A DNA stretch of 38,789 bases from SIG603 sp964370115 (GTDB taxonomy: Bacteria; Bacillota; Clostridia; Oscillospirales; Acutalibacteraceae), in the NCBI GenBank assembly GCA_964370115.1, contig CAYJIA010000019.1, forward strand, positions 1 to 38,789, given 5' to 3'. This document shows positions 15,223 to 23,765 of the stretch, piece by piece. Numbering within the stretch: position 1 is the stretch's first letter; each line of letters begins with the position of its first letter. Position numbers and translations under genes: made by a program. A model generated the notes under the pieces. It searched no databases and was not told the DNA's origin. It saw only the letters and a program-made list of their open reading frames with translations.

Positions 15223-15765
15223 ATGAAAAAATTTAGATGTACAGTATGTGGCTATGTTCACTCAGGAAACGAAGCACCAGAGGCTTGCCCACTATGTAAG
15301 GCGCCTGCTGCAAAATTTGAAGAATTAACAGGCGAAGTAACATGGGCTGCAGAGCACGTAGTAGGTATTGCTCAAGGTTCAAGCGAAGACATTATGGAAG
15401 ATCTAAGAGCTAACTTTGCAGGCGAATGCACAGAGGTTGGTATGTATCTTGCAATGTCAAGAGTAGCACATAGAGAAGGCTATCCTGAAATCGGTATGTA
15501 CTGGGAAAAAGCAGCTCTTGAAGAGGCAGAGCATGCAGCAAAATTTGCTGAGCTACTAGGTGAGTGTGTAAGCGATAGCACAAAGAAAAACCTAGAGATG
15601 AGAGTCGAGGCTGAAAACGGCGCAACTGCAGGTAAATTTGACCTAGCAAAACGTGCTAAAGAAGCTAATCTTGACGCTATCCACGATACAGTGCACGAAA
15701 TGGCTAAAGACGAAGCTAGACACGGAAAAGCTTTCCAAGGTCTACTTGAGAGATATTTCGGTTAA
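15223..15765 (+). CDS. reverse rubrerythrin (rubredoxin domain N-terminal)
   Basis: 180 residues from the ATG at 15223 (GGAGG 8 bases upstream). The N-terminal rubredoxin domain has Cys6, Cys9, Cys22 and Cys25 in CxxC pairs; it is followed by a four-helix ferritin-like diiron domain with ECTEVGMYL, EEAEHAAKF and DEARHGKAF supplying the Glu/His ligands. This domain order is reversed relative to classical rubrerythrin. Such proteins reduce hydrogen peroxide and oxygen with NADH-derived electrons and protect anaerobes. Its place 34 bp after a PerR-like gene suggests peroxide-controlled expression. Confidence 0.95.
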   Translation: MKKFRCTVCGYVHSGNEAPEACPLCKAPAAKFEELTGEVTWAAEHVVGIAQGSSEDIMEDLRANFAGECTEVGMYLAMSRVAHREGYPEIGMYWEKAALEEAEHAAKFAELLGECVSDSTKKNLEMRVEAENGATAGKFDLAKRAKEANLDAIHDTVHEMAKDEARHGKAFQGLLERYFG

Positions 15766-15784
15766 TAGATTGATAATTATAAAA

Positions 15785-15823
15785 ATGCGGGAGAATTTTA
15801 TGAGTTCTTCCGCATATTTTTTT
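15785..15823 (+). terminator. rho-independent terminator after rubrerythrin
   Basis: ATGCGGGAGAA (15785-15795) pairs with TTCTTCCGCAT (15805-15815), one G-U, then ATATTTTTTTG. In the rest of the gap to 16060 I see AT-rich DNA with weak -10-like hexamers and a GCCTTT/AAAGGC inverted repeat (about 16003-16022), nothing stronger. Confidence 0.85.
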
Positions 15824-16060
15824 GTTTTGAAAATAATTAATTACAAATTGTAACCAATTAAATGTCCTCAAATATATGTGCATTGCTACAATATATGGTA
15901 AAATTAGTGTCGCAATCTTAGAAATATTGGTAAATATCATTTTTATCTTGATTTTTTAGAAACTTTGTGTTAGAATACAGTTAATGTTTTGTAATAACTT
16001 TGCCTTTTGTTTTATAAAGGCGATTACATATATAAATAAAAATGAATTAGGTGTTTACAT

Positions 16061-16519
16061 ATGAGAAAATTTTCGGCTGTTTTGCTAGCGATTTTACTAA
16101 TGTTTTCCTTGAATATGGTAGTGTTTGGTGAAGAAGCTCCGGTAGCGGAAGAACAAGAAACTTCTGTAAGTGAGTTTTTAAATCACCAACTAGAAAATAT
16201 TTCCTTGGAAAAGGGAAAAGATAAAGCTTATGAAATGATAAGCGAAACATTTGTTACAATAGCAGACGATAGCCAAGGACAAAGTGACACGGTAATGGCA
16301 AATGCAGATATTTTGTTTTCTTCAGATTCAGAAATTTCAGAAGTGCAAAATAACGTAAATCCTGTTTCAATAATTGCAATAGGTTCGGTTTTAGTTATGG
16401 CGACCTTGCTTATTTTTACGGCGATAGGAAAATTGGCGAGTAGGCCAAGAAAAGGTAGGCCAATACCTGTATCTTATGGTACACATACAAAAAAGAAGAG
16501 CAGATCAAAAAATAAATAG
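16061..16519 (+). CDS. exported single-span membrane protein, unknown
   Basis: 152 residues: signal peptide (about 1-23, ending VVFGEE), an acidic extracellular part (about 24-105), one transmembrane helix (about 106-126, VSIIAIGSVLVMATLLIFTAI) and a basic cytoplasmic tail ending KKKSRSKNK. This gives a type I topology. No family recognised. The ribosome site is weak (TTAGGTG about 9 bases upstream). Flanked by terminators on both sides, so transcribed alone. Confidence 0.65.
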   Translation: MRKFSAVLLAILLMFSLNMVVFGEEAPVAEEQETSVSEFLNHQLENISLEKGKDKAYEMISETFVTIADDSQGQSDTVMANADILFSSDSEISEVQNNVNPVSIIAIGSVLVMATLLIFTAIGKLASRPRKGRPIPVSYGTHTKKKSRSKNK

Positions 16520-16524
16520 AATTT

Positions 16525-16551
16525 TAGGTGAGCAGTTTGCTCACCTATTTT
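16525..16551 (+). terminator. hairpin terminator after the membrane protein gene
   Basis: TAGGTGAGCA (16525-16534) pairs perfectly with TGCTCACCTA (16538-16547) with a 3-base loop; the T run after it is short. Confidence 0.7.
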
Positions 16552-16581
16552 AATATTAAAAATAAATTGTGGAGGTAGTTT

Positions 16582-17304
16582 ATGAAAAAAGCTTTGGTAT
16601 TTTACGGTGGCTGGGACGGTCATGAGCCTAATTTGGTAGCAAACAGATTTGCAGGACTTCTTAGAAAAAATGGATACGAGGTAGAGGTTTGCGACAACTT
16701 AGAATGTCTGTCGGACTTAGAAAAACTTATGGAACTCGACCTTATTGTACCTTGTTACACAATGGGGGAGATTAAAGAAGAATATGTTAAAAACATTGAA
16801 GTTGCAATAGGCGCGGGAGTTGGACTTGCAGGATGTCACGGTGGAATGTGCGACTCGTTTAGAAATAGTACACAGTGGCAGTTTATAACAGGCGGTCAAT
16901 GGGTAAGCCATCCAGGTGGAGACGGCATAGATTATATTGTCAATATAAATAGAAATTCATCATCTATTACCGAGGGGATAGAAGATTTCCCTGTGTGCAG
17001 TGAGCACTATTATTTACATGTCGACCCATGTATAGAAGTGCTTGCAACGACGAGATTTCCGTCGGTTTCTTACTATCACATATCAAATAAGCCAGTCGAT
17101 ATGCCTGTAGCTTGGACAAAATACTGGGGTAACGGCAGAGTTTTTTATAACTCACTAGGACATCACGACGATGTGTTTGACAATTCACCGTCGGCACAGG
17201 TGTTAATGGAGCGCGGTATGCTTTGGGCAGGCGAGGGCAAGCAGTTTGCAAAAGATAATGGTCTAACACCAGATAGATTTATAAATTCGGCAAAAATGTA
17301 CTAA
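16582..17304 (+). CDS. ThuA domain-containing protein
   Basis: 240 residues. The start KKALVFYGGWDGHEP, the GVGLAGCHGGMCDSFRNS stretch (about 76-93) and the PVAWTKYWGNGRVFYNSLGHH block (about 175-195) are the ThuA (trehalose utilisation) family, which has a class I glutamine amidotransferase-like fold. Biochemical activity is unsettled in general; members usually sit with sugar dehydrogenases and isomerases. Here a Gfo/Idh/MocA oxidoreductase follows after 13 bp, so both probably act in one carbohydrate or inositol-like pathway. GTGGAGG lies 8 bases upstream of the ATG. Confidence 0.88.
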   Translation: MKKALVFYGGWDGHEPNLVANRFAGLLRKNGYEVEVCDNLECLSDLEKLMELDLIVPCYTMGEIKEEYVKNIEVAIGAGVGLAGCHGGMCDSFRNSTQWQFITGGQWVSHPGGDGIDYIVNINRNSSSITEGIEDFPVCSEHYYLHVDPCIEVLATTRFPSVSYYHISNKPVDMPVAWTKYWGNGRVFYNSLGHHDDVFDNSPSAQVLMERGMLWAGEGKQFAKDNGLTPDRFINSAKMY

Positions 17305-17317
17305 GAGGGGATAAGTT

Positions 17318-18418
17318 ATGAAAAATATTGGAATAGTAGGAATAGGCGATATAAGCTCAATTTATCTTGAAAACATCACTAATATGTTTAAGGAAATTCA
17401 AATAGTTGCTGTATGTGATTTAATAAAATCTAGGGCAGAGGCAGCAAAGGAAAAATATAATATACCCAAAATTTATGACACTATGCACGAGCTATTTGCC
17501 GATGAAGAGGTCGATATAGTGTTAAATCTTACAAGGCCGTACGAGCATTTTGATGTTTCAAAGGCGGCGCTTGAAAGCGGAAAGCATGTATACAGCGAAA
17601 AACCTCTTGCGGCTACGTTTGAAGAAGGTAAAAAGTTAGTAGAGCTTGCAAAAGAGAAAAATTTGCTTATAGGTGGAGCGCCAGACACATTTTTAGGTGC
17701 CGGAATACAAACTTGTAGAAAACTTATAGAGGACGGTGCAATCGGCGAATTAGTAGGAGCGGCAGCGTTTATGATTTGCAGAGGACACGAGGGGTGGCAC
17801 CACGACCCCGAGTTTTATTATAAACACGGCGGTGGGCCAATGCTTGATATGGGACCTTACTATGTTACTGCACTTACAAATCTTTTAGGCGGCGTGAAAA
17901 GCGTTACTGGTATTGCAAAAACTTCTTTTCCGACTAGAACAATTACTAGTAAAGAAAAATTTGGCGAGGAAATTAAGGTTGATGTACCCACCTATGTAAC
18001 AGGTATGATGGAATTTGAAAACAATGTTATAGGAACAATTTTTACGACTTTTGATGTAGTGAGCAACAGCCAAGCAAGGTTTGAGATTTACGGCACTGAC
18101 GGAACACTTATAGTGCCTGACCCGAATTTCTTCAGCGGTACAATTAAACTTCTTCACAGAAAAGACGACGACTACAAGGAGATGCCGCTTATGTTTGGGT
18201 ATAAAGAAAACAGCAGAGCCTTAGGCCTTGCCGACATGGCAAAAGCGCTTGAAACAGGAAGAAACTGTAGAACAACATACAAACAAACTCTTCACGTACT
18301 TGAGATAATGGAAAGTTTTAATAAGAGCAGTGATTTAAGAAGAACAGTAGACTTAGAAACGAGCTTTGAAAAAGAAGCCATAATGAAGATAGACGAGAAA
18401 CCAGGCGTTTTGGACTGA
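17318..18418 (+). CDS. Gfo/Idh/MocA family oxidoreductase
   Basis: 366 residues. N-terminal Rossmann domain with GIVGIGDIS (NAD(P) binding) and the conserved EKPLAAT (Lys in EKP, about 95) and a C-terminal alpha/beta domain with GGGPMLDMGPYYVTAL (about 167-182), which holds the conserved substrate-side Asp and the Tyr/His region. Enzymes of this family oxidise or reduce sugars and inositols; the substrate is not evident. Second gene of the ThuA pair, AGAGGGG upstream. Followed by a long non-coding stretch. Confidence 0.93.
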   Translation: MKNIGIVGIGDISSIYLENITNMFKEIQIVAVCDLIKSRAEAAKEKYNIPKIYDTMHELFADEEVDIVLNLTRPYEHFDVSKAALESGKHVYSEKPLAATFEEGKKLVELAKEKNLLIGGAPDTFLGAGIQTCRKLIEDGAIGELVGAAAFMICRGHEGWHHDPEFYYKHGGGPMLDMGPYYVTALTNLLGGVKSVTGIAKTSFPTRTITSKEKFGEEIKVDVPTYVTGMMEFENNVIGTIFTTFDVVSNSQARFEIYGTDGTLIVPDPNFFSGTIKLLHRKDDDYKEMPLMFGYKENSRALGLADMAKALETGRNCRTTYKQTLHVLEIMESFNKSSDLRRTVDLETSFEKEAIMKIDEKPGVLD

Positions 18419-18650
18419 TAAAAAACAGCGGAAAAGGTAAAAGTTTTGATAAATCTTTTTCAAAAGATTTCGGGTTCTTAGGGCAGAGCCCTGAGGCGTT
18501 TTCCGCAGAAAACGAAATCTTATCCTTAGAAGCGCATTTTTGAAAGTGAATTTTTGCGAGGCGCGCAAAAAGAGAAAACTTTTTGTAAGAAAAAAAGTTT
18601 TCTTAGGCTAGGACTGTCGCATTAAATGTGTTTATCATCAGTATATAAAA
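18419..18650 (+). other. structured non-coding region after the Gfo/Idh gene
   Basis: No credible gene. It holds several inverted repeats: AAATCTTTT/AAAAGATTT (18451-18470), AGATTT/AAATCT (18465-18470 with 18515-18520) enclosing AGGGC-AGA-GCCCT (18480-18492) and CGTTTTC-CGCA-GAAAACG (18497-18514), and a 12-bp perfect hairpin (18573-18584 with 18592-18603). The first two use the same bases and exclude each other. GC content is higher than in neighbouring gaps. This could be a dispersed repeat element or a folded 3' UTR. Confidence 0.5.
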
Positions 18651-18690
18651 ATTGTAGGGGCAAACCTGTGTGTTCGCCCCTACAATTTTT
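18651..18690. terminator. bidirectional hairpin terminator
   Basis: ATTGTAGGGGC (18651-18661) pairs with GCCCCTACAAT (18676-18686), with further pairing of AAC/GTT inside, and T runs on both strands. It would end the Gfo/Idh transcript and the convergent lipoprotein transcript. The GTAGGGGC...GCCCCTAC core recalls a hairpin repeat common in gut Clostridia. Confidence 0.85.
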
Positions 18691-18714
18691 GTACGCTTTT
18701 TTAGCAATTACCTG

Positions 18715-19215
18715 TCACTCACCAAAAGGTGAACTTTCAAAATACGTTAAGTCTCTGTCGTTATCTGTGCCCTGCACCCAGTATTCATCTTTTACAATAT
18801 GCAGTCCGTTTTCATGGTTTCCACCAGCTGAGCTGTAGTCGCCGAGAGTTTCGAAATTTATGCGTATAAGTGGAAGCCCTGTTAGAGAGTCTTGTTCACT
18901 GTAAAGTGCGAAGCCTGTGTCTATAACGTTTCCGTCCTCGTCATAGCCACTGAAATCGCCGGCTTCAAGGTGTAAGGCGTAAAAACCTAGGCTGTCATCG
19001 GGTGCTACCCACCAGCCGTTAAAGTCGATTATACTGCCGATTTCCGATGTAACTACCCCGTCAATCGGTGGTTCTTCTTCCTTTTTAGACTCGCTGACAT
19101 CTTGTGAAATATCAGAAGATGTCTCGGAGCTACTTTCCTGTTCGGGAGAAGAGCAGGCGACAAGGCTTAGGATAAGTAGAAACACTAAACTTAAAGAAAA
19201 TAGTCTGTATTTCAT
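18715..19215 (-). CDS. putative lipoprotein, unknown function
   Basis: 166 residues with a signal peptide and lipobox LVAC (Cys21). A Ser/Glu-rich linker (about 22-50) leads to a C-terminal domain of roughly 115 residues with strands such as GFALYSEQDSLTGLPLIRI. No family recognised; the compact domain may be a small beta barrel. It follows the larger lipoprotein gene by 14 bp and has AGGGAG upstream, so the two are one operon and are probably both anchored on the outer face of the cytoplasmic membrane. Confidence 0.75.
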   Translation of the reverse strand: MKYRLFSLSLVFLLILSLVACSSPEQESSSETSSDISQDVSESKKEEEPPIDGVVTSEIGSIIDFNGWWVAPDDSLGFYALHLEAGDFSGYDEDGNVIDTGFALYSEQDSLTGLPLIRINFETLGDYSSAGGNHENGLHIVKDEYWVQGTDNDRDLTYFESSPFGE

Positions 19216-19229
19216 AATATTACTCTCCC

Positions 19230-20003
19230 TTAATAAGTGTAGAAAAATCCATCTAGATGGTCTAGGCGCAAGAACACTGTTGTTCCGAAAACTTCTACAT
19301 AACCAGTATAAGCTGTTTCGCTAATATCCTCGTAAAGGTAAATGATGCCGGTTGAGGTTTCGTAGTAGTAAGTTCCAGTGTAAACCATCATGTGATCTTG
19401 GAATTGATAAGTCCCATCACTATAGAAATTGTAAATCATTTCGCCGTCAACATGGAGCCACTCAGTATTTATGCCGACATCGCTAAATGATAAAGTGTCA
19501 TATGAGCCTATCCAAATATAAGTGCCATGTGTCTCATACACATTAAGAACCGGTGAACCCGAAGAGAAATCAAGTAGGGCAGTGGTTACATACTCTCCAC
19601 CAGTTGAGTATAATCCTAGTGAGTCATCCTCGTAATAATAATAACCATAGGTTGTGCTCTCTGGTGTAGTTGTTGCATAAGCACCATTACTTCCAAATGA
19701 ATAAGATGTTTCCTGTTCGGCACTTTCCCATGTTCCAAGCACTGCATTTATGTATTCTTCTGCAGTCAAATTAGACTCAGGATAAGGCTGAGGGTCAGGG
19801 TTCTCGGTTGGTGTGGGTTCCTCGGTTGGGTCAGCCTCCTTAGTTGGCTCAGGGTCTGTTGATTGGCTACTTTGACTTTCTGAGCTTGAAGAACTTTCGC
19901 TTGACGGAACTGAAACGTTAATTTCCGTACAAGCAGTTAAAACCAAAGAAAGCATAAGCAAGACCGCGGTTGCTAGCATGATTTTTTTAGATATTTTGTT
20001 CAT
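19230..20003 (-). CDS. putative lipoprotein with Pro/Thr/Glu linker, unknown function
   Basis: 257 residues; signal peptide with lipobox LTAC (Cys25). A low-complexity Ser then Pro-Glu-Thr linker (about 33-77) spaces a C-terminal domain rich in Tyr and Gly (about 82-257) with repeated short strands (YNFYSDGTYQF, YTGTYYYE). The phrases GTWES and SFGSNGAY resemble lipocalin-like or META-like stress domains of secreted proteins, but the match is weak. TGGAGGG lies 7 bases upstream of the ATG. First gene of a two-lipoprotein operon. Confidence 0.75.
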   Translation of the reverse strand: MNKISKKIMLATAVLLMLSLVLTACTEINVSVPSSESSSSSESQSSQSTDPEPTKEADPTEEPTPTENPDPQPYPESNLTAEEYINAVLGTWESAEQETSYSFGSNGAYATTTPESTTYGYYYYEDDSLGLYSTGGEYVTTALLDFSSGSPVLNVYETHGTYIWIGSYDTLSFSDVGINTEWLHVDGEMIYNFYSDGTYQFQDHMMVYTGTYYYETSTGIIYLYEDISETAYTGYVEVFGTTVFLRLDHLDGFFYTY

Positions 20004-20034
20004 ATAAATCCCTCCAGTAATATATTATATATAC

Positions 20035-20063
20035 ATTTTAGCACTCTTTTGTTAAAAAAACAA
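20035..20063 (-). promoter_or_regulatory. promoter of the two-lipoprotein operon
   Basis: On the minus strand TTGTTT (20063-20058), 17-bp spacer and TAAAAT (20040-20035). Confidence 0.55.
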
Positions 20064-20114
20064 GTGTGTATTTTTGTGATAATACACAAAAATATAATTA
20101 AAAGTGGATAAAGA

Positions 20115-20315
20115 TTATTTCCTTGTTGGCTTTACATTTACATCAGGATTAATATTGCCGTCTATTTCACCGTGTTCACGTTCAAAACTTTTAATGCTGT
20201 CACGTATTAATACTAGTATGTGACTATTAGCGGAGCGCCCCTCATAATCTGCTACAAAAGTAAGTTTTTTGAGCATTTCCTCTTCAATTCTTATAGATAA
20301 GCTTTTAATTGCCAT
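20115..20315 (-). CDS. ribbon-helix-helix DNA-binding protein (Arc-like)
   Basis: 66 residues. KSLSIRIEEEMLKKLTFVADYEGRSAN is the strand, helix A and start of helix B of the Arc/MetJ ribbon-helix-helix fold (quoted in part: SIRIEEEMLKKL), with the second helix about 33-48. The C-terminal 16 residues are disordered-looking. Such proteins are dimeric DNA-binding repressors, often antitoxins or plasmid regulators, but no toxin gene is adjacent. GAGGTGA lies 5 bases upstream. Divergent from the XRE regulator gene, 100 bp away. Confidence 0.75.
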   Translation of the reverse strand: MAIKSLSIRIEEEMLKKLTFVADYEGRSANSHILVLIRDSIKSFEREHGEIDGNINPDVNVKPTRK

Positions 20316-20415
20316 AAAATCACCTCAATAAATATTTTATATGTTTATTTTATTTAAAATATGTGATATTATGTTATAAATAGATATACCATGTGTTTGG
20401 AAAAGGAGAATTAAA

Positions 20416-20637
20416 ATGAAATATGATGAAACTTTAGCTGAAAAGCTTAAAAGATATAGAGAAAGGCGAGGTTATACGCAAAAACAAATTGCACAGATAC
20501 TCGATATGTCGAGGTCGGCGTATACTTATCACGAAACAGGAAAAACCTCACCAAGTGTGCAAACTATAGTGAGGCTTTCTAAGCTTTACGGTGTCACCGC
20601 TGATGAACTTTTAGGGGAATGTAAAGATTTAAAATAA
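20416..20637 (+). CDS. XRE family helix-turn-helix regulator
   Basis: 73 residues forming a single Cro/C1-type HTH: LKRYRERRGYTQKQIAQILD, SRSAYTYHETGKTSP and IVRLSKLYGVTADELLGE are the usual five helices. No effector domain, so it probably works as a dimer. AAAGGAG lies upstream of the ATG. It converges on the aldo-keto reductase with 2 bp between stops. Targets unknown; the shared divergent region with the ribbon-helix-helix gene is one candidate. Confidence 0.87.
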   Translation: MKYDETLAEKLKRYRERRGYTQKQIAQILDMSRSAYTYHETGKTSPSVQTIVRLSKLYGVTADELLGECKDLK

Positions 20638-20639
20638 AC

Positions 20640-21557
20640 TTACGGTAAAATATTCCCTGCACTGCGGTAGATTTCATACCACTCTTCGCGGCTGAGATTA
20701 ACATTTGATGCATCTATCATCTCTTTTAGTCTTGAAGGTTTTGTAGTACCAGTCACCACTTGCATGTTTGCAGGATGTCTTAGTATCCACGCAGTTGCAA
20801 TAGTAGTCTTGCTCACATTGAATTTTGTTGCGTATTTTTCGAGTGTTGCATTTAGCTCAGGGTATTTTTCGCTGTCTATGAACACGCCCTCAAAAAATCC
20901 GTATTGCATGGGGGACCAGGCTTGAATAGTGATGTTATGAAGTCTGCACCACTCCAAAACCGAGCCGTCACGCACTATGGTTGCATCGTTTTTCATATTC
21001 ACGTTAATACCAGCATCGATTAGTCCTGTGTGAGCTGCACCAAATTGTAGCTGATTTGCGACAATTTTATTTTTAAGAGCAGAGTTTAATAACTTCATTT
21101 GCATGGGGTTCTGATTGCTGACACCAAAATGGCGAACTTTTCCGCTTTTTTCCAAAGTTTCAAATGCGCTTGCCACTTCGTCAGGCTCCATTAAAGTATC
21201 GGGTCTGTGTAAAAGCAAGATGTCAAGATATTCTGTGTTAAGGCGCTTTAGAATACCGTCGACTGAGTTTAAAATGTAGTCTTTAGAAAAGTCAAAAAAA
21301 CCTTTTCTAATTCCACATTTTGACTGGAGTATCATTTTTTCGCGCAATGTACTATTCATTCCGACTGCATTTGCAAACACAGTCTCAGACTCGCCACCGC
21401 CATAAATATCGGCGTGGTCAAAGAAATTTACATCGTTTTCCATTGCGGTATCCACAAGGGAAAGTATGTCTTTTTTGTCCATTTTGCTAATTCTCATGCA
21501 ACCAACAGCGATTGCTGGAACCTCTAGGGAAGTGCTTCCAAGTTTAAACTTTTTCAT
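20640..21557 (-). CDS. aldo/keto reductase (YdhF-like)
   Basis: 305 residues with a (beta/alpha)8 barrel. FFDHADIYGGGESE carries catalytic Asp47 and Tyr52, LQSKCGI carries Lys80 and LLLHRPD carries His117, the complete AKR tetrad. VSNQNPMQM and TGTTKPSRLKEMIDA near the C-terminus bind NADP(H). Spacing and motifs resemble E. coli YdhF. It would reduce an aldehyde or ketone of unknown identity. GGGAG is well placed before the ATG. Separate from argS by 45 bp; it might still be read through from the argS operon. Confidence 0.93.
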   Translation of the reverse strand: MKKFKLGSTSLEVPAIAVGCMRISKMDKKDILSLVDTAMENDVNFFDHADIYGGGESETVFANAVGMNSTLREKMILQSKCGIRKGFFDFSKDYILNSVDGILKRLNTEYLDILLLHRPDTLMEPDEVASAFETLEKSGKVRHFGVSNQNPMQMKLLNSALKNKIVANQLQFGAAHTGLIDAGINVNMKNDATIVRDGSVLEWCRLHNITIQAWSPMQYGFFEGVFIDSEKYPELNATLEKYATKFNVSKTTIATAWILRHPANMQVVTGTTKPSRLKEMIDASNVNLSREEWYEIYRSAGNILP

Positions 21558-21602
21558 GCTAATAATCTCCCATCTGTTAATTTAATTTTATTTTAAATTT
21601 AC

Positions 21603-23291
21603 TTACATGCTTTCAGGTACACTTACTTTGAACATGCTAAGTACATTTTTTAGGACAATTTTTGTTGCAGTGCAAAGGTAAAGTCTTGCATACATCAAGT
21701 CTTCGTCTTCGCCCTTTACTCTACAAGCGTTATAGAATTTGTGGAAAAGAGTCGCTATATTGTGCACATAACGGGTAATTCTTGACGGGTCATTTTCTTT
21801 TGCCGCAGAAATGATTTCGTCTGTATATGCAGAAATGTTTCTTATAAGTTCAATTTCCTCAGAAGAAGTTAGTAGTTCTAATTGCTCTAGTGTGCAAGTC
21901 TTTGGATTTATTCCGTCCCCAGCTAAAGCTTTTAGTATGCTACAAATCCTTGCATGGGCATACTGAACATAGTACACTGGGTTTTGAGAATCTTGGCTTA
22001 TTGCAAGGCCTAGGTCAAAGTCGCAGTGAGAGTTAGGTTCGCGAAGATTGAAGAAGAAACGTGCGGAGTCTATCGGTGTTTCTTCTAAAAGAGTTGAAAG
22101 AGTAATAGCCTTACCGCTTCTTTTTGAAACTTTTATAACTTCGTTTTCACGAACAAGCCTTACCATTTGCATGATAACTACTTCTAGTCTTGATGCGTCT
22201 ACATCAAGTGCTGTAAGAGCGGCTTTCATTCTGGCAACATAACCATGGTGGTCGGCGCCTAGAACGTCGATAGCCTTGTCATAGCCTCTAGTAACAAGTT
22301 TGCCATAGTGATAGGCTATGTCTGGTACTATGTAGGTTGGAACACCGTTTGCGCGAACTAGGACTATGTCCTTGTCACAGCCATACTCAGAAGCCTTAAA
22401 CCATGTTGCGCCCTCGCTTTCATAGGTGAGGCCTTTGTCTTTAAAGATTTGCACTATTTCTTTTGCAGAGCCGTCATTATGAAGTGTGCTCTCTCTAAAC
22501 CAATTGTCGTAAACTACCCTGTAAGTTGCCAAATCTTTTTCTAAAGTTGCAATATTTATAGGTAGGGCAAAGTCTACAAGAGCTTTTTTGCGCTCTGCTT
22601 CATCTTTTTCAACATAAGTGTCGCCAAATTTTTCTGAGAAATTTTTAGCGTGGTCGGTGATATCGGAGCCGTGGTAGGCATCCTCTGGCATTTCAATACC
22701 GTCTTTATAGATTTGTAGATATCTAACATTTAGTGAAGTGGCAAATTTTTCTATTTGATTTCCCGCATCGTTTACGTAAAATTCTCTGTCGGCTTTAAAT
22801 CCTGCACAGTTTAAAACGCTTGCAAGACAGTCACCTACAGCGCCGCCTCTTGCGTTTCCTATGTGCATAGGGCCTGTTGGGTTTGCCGATACAAATTCTA
22901 CTAAAACTTTTTTGCCTTGTCCAAAATCACTCTTACCATAGTCTTTATCTAATGTGTTTACATCTATGAGTACATCAGAGTAGAATTTAGGGCTTAAAAA
23001 GAAATTGATAAATCCAGGGCCTGCTATTTCACAGCTTTTGAAATAACTGCCGTCTAAATTTAGCTTGTCCACTATAGTTTGTGCAATTTTATTTGGAGCG
23101 GATCTAAACGCCCTTGCGCCCACCATTGCAATGTTTGTAGACCAGTCGCCATGTGTTTTGTCGGCTGGGACTTCAAGGTTAAATTTTGGTATCTCACTGC
23201 CGACGAGCTCGCCACTTTCCATTGCAGAGCTCACAGCTGTAGTAATAATTTTTTCAAGTTGTTCTTTTGCTATATTTACATATTTTGACAT
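21603..23291 (-). CDS. argS: arginyl-tRNA synthetase
   Basis: 562 residues, class Ia synthetase that charges tRNA-Arg. An N-terminal Add1 domain (about 1-90) recognises the tRNA D-loop; SANPTGPMHIGNARGG (about 130-145) is the HIGH signature and KVSKRSGKAITL (about 385-396) the KMSKS-loop equivalent; the C-terminal helical DALR domain binds the anticodon. AAGGAG lies just before the ATG at 23291. Last of a four-gene run ddl-murI-DUF1934-argS on the minus strand. Confidence 0.97.
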   Translation of the reverse strand: MSKYVNIAKEQLEKIITTAVSSAMESGELVGSEIPKFNLEVPADKTHGDWSTNIAMVGARAFRSAPNKIAQTIVDKLNLDGSYFKSCEIAGPGFINFFLSPKFYSDVLIDVNTLDKDYGKSDFGQGKKVLVEFVSANPTGPMHIGNARGGAVGDCLASVLNCAGFKADREFYVNDAGNQIEKFATSLNVRYLQIYKDGIEMPEDAYHGSDITDHAKNFSEKFGDTYVEKDEAERKKALVDFALPINIATLEKDLATYRVVYDNWFRESTLHNDGSAKEIVQIFKDKGLTYESEGATWFKASEYGCDKDIVLVRANGVPTYIVPDIAYHYGKLVTRGYDKAIDVLGADHHGYVARMKAALTALDVDASRLEVVIMQMVRLVRENEVIKVSKRSGKAITLSTLLEETPIDSARFFFNLREPNSHCDFDLGLAISQDSQNPVYYVQYAHARICSILKALAGDGINPKTCTLEQLELLTSSEEIELIRNISAYTDEIISAAKENDPSRITRYVHNIATLFHKFYNACRVKGEDEDLMYARLYLCTATKIVLKNVLSMFKVSVPESM

Positions 23292-23303
23292 TTACTTACT
23301 CCT

Positions 23304-23747
23304 TTATATAACAGTACTGCTTAGATCTTTAGTCACTTCAATTAACAATTTATTTTTACTTGCAAGAGAGGCGTCTATATCTAGGGTATAATCCACTTCA
23401 AGCTTGCCACCTGTATCGGTCAAATTATTCTTTAAGATACTTGTAAACACGCCTAAATTCATCGTGCCGTATTCGGTGTCGTATACACAGTTATGTCTTT
23501 TACCTTTTTCAAGTATAAGCTTTGTGTATGAACCCGATTTCATCATGGTAAGACGGTTTTGGCCGTCAATTTCCAAAATAGCAGTTTGAAATTTAGCAGG
23601 GTTGTGCTCGTCATATTCTTTGTAGGAAATATATCGCTTTCCTTCTCTTGTCGTGTATGAGCCGAGAGTATTAACTTTGACCTCGCCTACATCGTCGTCA
23701 TATTTTTGCGTTCCGATAATTGAAATTAAATAATTTTCGTTGTCCAT
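23304..23747 (-). CDS. DUF1934 family protein (YwiB-like)
   Basis: 147 residues, a lipocalin-like beta barrel by family. ISIIGTQKYDDDVGEVKV, YISYKEYDEHNP, MMKSGSYTKLILEKGKRH and YTLDIDASLASKNKLLIEV match the DUF1934 pattern. Function unknown. In many Firmicutes it lies directly upstream of argS, as here (12 bp), which is useful context for the call. GGAG lies 7-8 bases before the ATG. Confidence 0.87.
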   Translation of the reverse strand: MDNENYLISIIGTQKYDDDVGEVKVNTLGSYTTREGKRYISYKEYDEHNPAKFQTAILEIDGQNRLTMMKSGSYTKLILEKGKRHNCVYDTEYGTMNLGVFTSILKNNLTDTGGKLEVDYTLDIDASLASKNKLLIEVTKDLSSTVI

Positions 23748-23765
23748 TTTTTGCTCCGTTTCATG

